DNA from: Carboxydothermus hydrogenoformans Z-2901 | GTDB lineage: Bacteria; Bacillota; Z-2901; Carboxydothermales; Carboxydothermaceae | Direction of reading: 5' to 3' | NCBI RefSeq assembly: GCF_000012865.1 | Contig: NC_007503.1 | Span: 248,001-312,000 of the forward strand | Length of the DNA stretch: 64,000 nt | Part shown: piece after piece, positions 62,742 through 64,000 of the stretch | Numbering within the stretch: the first letter of the stretch is position 1 | Layout of the letters: each line of letters opens with the position of its first letter | The notes under the pieces: model-generated | What the model saw: the letters and a program-made list of their open reading frames with translations, nothing else | What the model was told of the DNA's origin: nothing | Database searches by the model: none | Made by a program: the position numbers and the translations under genes

Positions 62742-64000
62742 GTGAATTTTGCTAAACTTTTAGCTTTAGTCCAGAAACCGGCGAGATATTTGGGCAATGA
62801 ATTAAATGCGGTAAAAAAGCCCTGGGAGAAAAATTTGGTTAAAATTGCCTTTTGTTTTCCGGATTTATATGAAGTTGGGATGTCCCATTTAGGACTTAGA
62901 ATTTTATACGAAACGGTAAATCGCCGGGATGATGCCCTTTTGGAGAGGGTATTTGCTCCTGCCGAAGACATGGAAAAGCTTTTGCGGGAAAAGGGTTATT
63001 TTCTTTTTTCTCTGGAAAATAAAAAGCCTCTTTGGGAGTTTGACCTGGTAGGGTTTACCCTGCAATACGAGCTAAGCTATTCCAATATTTTAAATATGTT
63101 AGAATTGGGTGGAGTGGAAATATTTGCCGAAAAGAGAAGGGGATGGCCCCTTGTTATGGCCGGAGGACCGGGGGCTTTTAACCCGGAGCCTTTAGCCGAT
63201 TTTATTGATTTTTTTGTTTTGGGAGAAGGGGAAGAGGTAGTAGCGGAAATTATCGAAGTGGTAAAGGAAGCCAAAGTTAAAGGCTGGGAGCGTAACGATA
63301 CCCTTTTGGCTTTAGCGCAAATTCCGGGGGTTTACGTTCCGAAATTTTACCGGGTTAGTTATGATGAAGCCGGAAGGTTGACCGAGTTTATGCCGCTTAA
63401 AAAAGATCTTCCGGTGAAATTTACCAAAAGAATTGCTCAAGGCTTTTTATCCGGATACTCCCTGCCATCTCCCATAGTACCTTATCTTGATATTGTTCAT
63501 AATCGGGCCATGGTGGAAATAATGCGGGGATGCAGCCGGGGTTGCCGTTTTTGCCAGGCGGGGATGATTTACCGCCCGGTACGGGAAAAAACTCCGGAAT
63601 TGGTTTTGGCAGAAGCAGAAAAAATTATGGAGAAAACCGGCTATGAAGAAATATCCTTGGCTTCCTTGAGCTCCGGAGATTACCCGTATATTCGGGAGGT
63701 AGCGAAAAAGCTTTTGGATAAGTACCAGGAAGCGGGGGTAAATATTAGCCTTCCTTCCCTGCGAATTGATACCTTTGCAGTAGATTTGGCGTCCGAACTG
63801 CAGCGGGTGCGGAAAGCTACCTTGACTTTTGCTCCGGAAGCCGGAACCCAGAGGATGCGGGATATTATTAATAAAGGGGTTACCGAGGAAGACCTCATTA
63901 ATACTGTGAAAGCTGCTTTTAAAGCAGGCTGGCAGGCAATTAAACTTTACTTTATGATTGGCCTGCCTTATGAAACCGACGAAGACGTTGCGGGGATTAT
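62742..64000 (+). CDS. radical SAM protein of the B12-domain TIGR03960 type (3' end outside window)
   Basis: The first 419 residues of a larger protein. The N-terminal half resembles a cobalamin-binding or uncharacterised leader (FPDLYEVGMSHLGLRILYETVNRRDDALLERVFAPAEDM; MAGGPGAFNPEPLADFIDFFVLGEGEEVVAEII). The radical SAM cluster motif is CSRGCRFC at C264-C268-C271, followed by FAPEAGTQRMRDIINKG. GTG start with GAGGTGAAAAAG. Homologues often precede a second radical SAM gene (TIGR03936) and RNase G/L21 genes in Firmicutes; the continuation is off the window. Confidence 0.88.
   Translation, partial: MNFAKLLALVQKPARYLGNELNAVKKPWEKNLVKIAFCFPDLYEVGMSHLGLRILYETVNRRDDALLERVFAPAEDMEKLLREKGYFLFSLENKKPLWEFDLVGFTLQYELSYSNILNMLELGGVEIFAEKRRGWPLVMAGGPGAFNPEPLADFIDFFVLGEGEEVVAEIIEVVKEAKVKGWERNDTLLALAQIPGVYVPKFYRVSYDEAGRLTEFMPLKKDLPVKFTKRIAQGFLSGYSLPSPIVPYLDIVHNRAMVEIMRGCSRGCRFCQAGMIYRPVREKTPELVLAEAEKIMEKTGYEEISLASLSSGDYPYIREVAKKLLDKYQEAGVNISLPSLRIDTFAVDLASELQRVRKATLTFAPEAGTQRMRDIINKGVTEEDLINTVKAAFKAGWQAIKLYFMIGLPYETDEDVAGI

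Overview
The window is 64 kb of a low-to-moderate GC, spore-forming, thermophile-like Firmicute (class Clostridia). The gene content and several sequences fit Carboxydothermus hydrogenoformans or a close relative: a membrane pyrophosphatase with the K+-dependent GNTTAA signature, a tmRNA tag reading ANENYALAA, spore genes (gerA, gerC, gerM-like, spoIVFA/spoIVFB), multihaem cytochromes and a cobalamin-dependent glutamate mutase. The species is inferred from recognition, not from a database search. Nearly all genes are on the + strand in tight operons. The main exception is the 10.75-15.6 kb block, where every gene is on the - strand.

Layout. 0-4 kb: end of the glycolytic operon (pgk-tpiA-gpmI-eno). 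4.1-10.75 kb: secG, hppA, a thioesterase, an HD protein, rnr, smpB and ssrA. 10.75-15.85 kb: an AT-richer island directly after the 3' end of ssrA. It holds a wrecked serine recombinase, an XRE/ImmA-like metallopeptidase coupled to a PIN protein, a membrane-anchored Mrr-type nuclease, a small frameshifted ORF, a membrane-anchored DUF4041/GIY-YIG protein and a 46-aa ORF. 15.85-20.7 kb: dut, tRNA-Arg, a PAS histidine kinase, an unknown conserved protein, an L,D-transpeptidase and a GerM-type lipoprotein. 20.8-30.1 kb: one long operon with murI, glutamate mutase glmS-glmL-glmE, a single-subunit 2-hydroxyacyl-CoA-dehydratase-like protein with its ATP-driven activator, an MBL hydrolase, a P-loop protein, rph, rdgB and a phosphodiesterase. 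30.1-31 kb: seven tRNA genes with small repeats between them. 31-38.9 kb: protein folding and proteolysis (tig, clpP, clpX, lonB, lon). 39.8-44.1 kb: T-box-controlled valS-folC. 44.2-47.2 kb: a spore germination operon without a B subunit. 47.3-55.2 kb: rex, maf, radC, mreBCD, PBP2 and minCDE. 55.4-58.9 kb: an unusual cluster of two Com-like zinc ribbons, two paralogous two-TM proteins, a heptahaem cytochrome, a cytochrome b, a 37-aa membrane peptide and a hexahaem NrfH-like cytochrome. 58.9-64 kb: rodA, an MBL hydrolase, spoIVFA-spoIVFB and the start of a radical SAM gene.

Most interesting. (1) The Com/cytochrome cluster, where a two-hairpin RNA motif occurs twice around the first com-like gene with covarying stem bases. 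(2) The ssrA-linked island with two membrane-tethered nucleases in one apparent operon. (3) The murI-glutamate mutase-HgdB-like operon, which lacks methylaspartase and may include an ATP-driven reductase of unknown target. (4) A MinC consisting only of the C-terminal domain, and a gerA-gerC-small protein operon without gerB.
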